Origin: Strigamia acuminata
Taxonomy: Eukaryota; Arthropoda; Chilopoda; Geophilomorpha; Linotaeniidae
Direction of reading: 5' to 3'
DNA length: 64,000 nucleotides
Assembly (NCBI GenBank): GCA_949358305.1
Contig: OX442319.1
Location: forward strand, 12,586,001 to 12,650,000
Position numbers and translations under genes: made by a program. Shown piece by piece: positions 63,732 through 64,000 of the stretch. The notes beneath the pieces are model-generated. The model did no database searches and was not told the origin of the DNA. It was given only the letters and a program-made list of their open reading frames with translations. Position 1 is the stretch's first letter. Each line of letters begins with the position of its first letter.

Positions 63732-64000
63732 TTTGTTAAAATAAAAATGTTAAGAATTGTAAAAATAAAATGGTGAGTTAAATATGATCAAATTAAAATT
63801 CTAGGCGACGTACACCAACAAATTCAAATCGTGCTCATCTCTGCAGAGGAAATTCTCTTCTATCGGCCATTCTACTTGCTGTTTAATCATTTTTTAGATA
63901 GCACAAACATATTCTTTAACATGCACATCAAAAAGGGATTTTTTGTGTACAAAAAAGGCATTTTTGTGTACAAAAAGGGCATTTTTGTGTACAAAAAAGG
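63732..64000. repeat. Spacer ending in a 21-22 bp repeat cut by the window edge
   Basis: From about 63930 the unit GGCATTTTTGTGTACAAAAA recurs at least three times to the window end. The part before it may hold an alternative last exon of gene D. Confidence 0.7.

Overview
This window is animal nuclear DNA. Genes are split by short GT..AG introns, introns and spacers are AT-rich and full of minisatellites, and retrotransposons and MITE-like elements are abundant. The gene set (WDR43/UTP5, a NUAK-type kinase, a Na+/K+-ATPase alpha-like P-type ATPase, arrays of C2H2 zinc fingers, an animal-type copia element) points to an invertebrate. I favour an arthropod or other ecdysozoan, but the sequence does not settle this. 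All exon models below were read by eye from reading frames and splice sites.

Layout. (1) 1-5854: a Ty1/copia element with an intact gag-pol ORF; its 5' LTR is cut by the window edge and it abuts an 11-bp minisatellite. (2) 6243-8835: a 2.6-kb imperfect palindrome (foldback element) with a second hairpin element nested in its left arm. (3) 9.5-29 kb: a three-copy segmental duplication. Each unit has a minus-strand C2H2 zinc-finger gene and a 23-bp minisatellite. A 10.7-kb Ty3/gypsy element (12062-22788, minus strand, CAAC target duplication) separates copies 1 and 2. DNA-transposon remnants separate copies 2 and 3. (4) 29552-35007: WDR43/UTP5 in 11 exons, a ribosome-biogenesis gene. (5) 36341-42903: a NUAK-family kinase in 7 coding exons. 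(6) 44480-54334: a complete 19-exon Na+/K+-ATPase alpha-like gene (995 aa). Its ATPase machinery is intact but most of the ion-binding side chains are changed. Its introns hold at least six separate transposable elements. (7) 54798-63731: four tandem genes for secreted, cysteine-rich, probably GPI-anchored proteins with the same five-exon plan. The fourth is highly diverged but keeps the same intron phases.

How parts relate. WDR43 and NUAK are ordinary housekeeping or regulatory genes that are neighbours by chance as far as I can see. The ATPase and the GPI-protein cluster share a duplication history, because a copy of ATPase exons 11-12 lies between the first two GPI-protein genes and was itself later split by a solo LTR. 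The most unusual items are the cation-site-degenerate ATPase, the four-member secreted family, and a third ORF with a CxxCxGxG-type zinc motif in the env position of the gypsy element.
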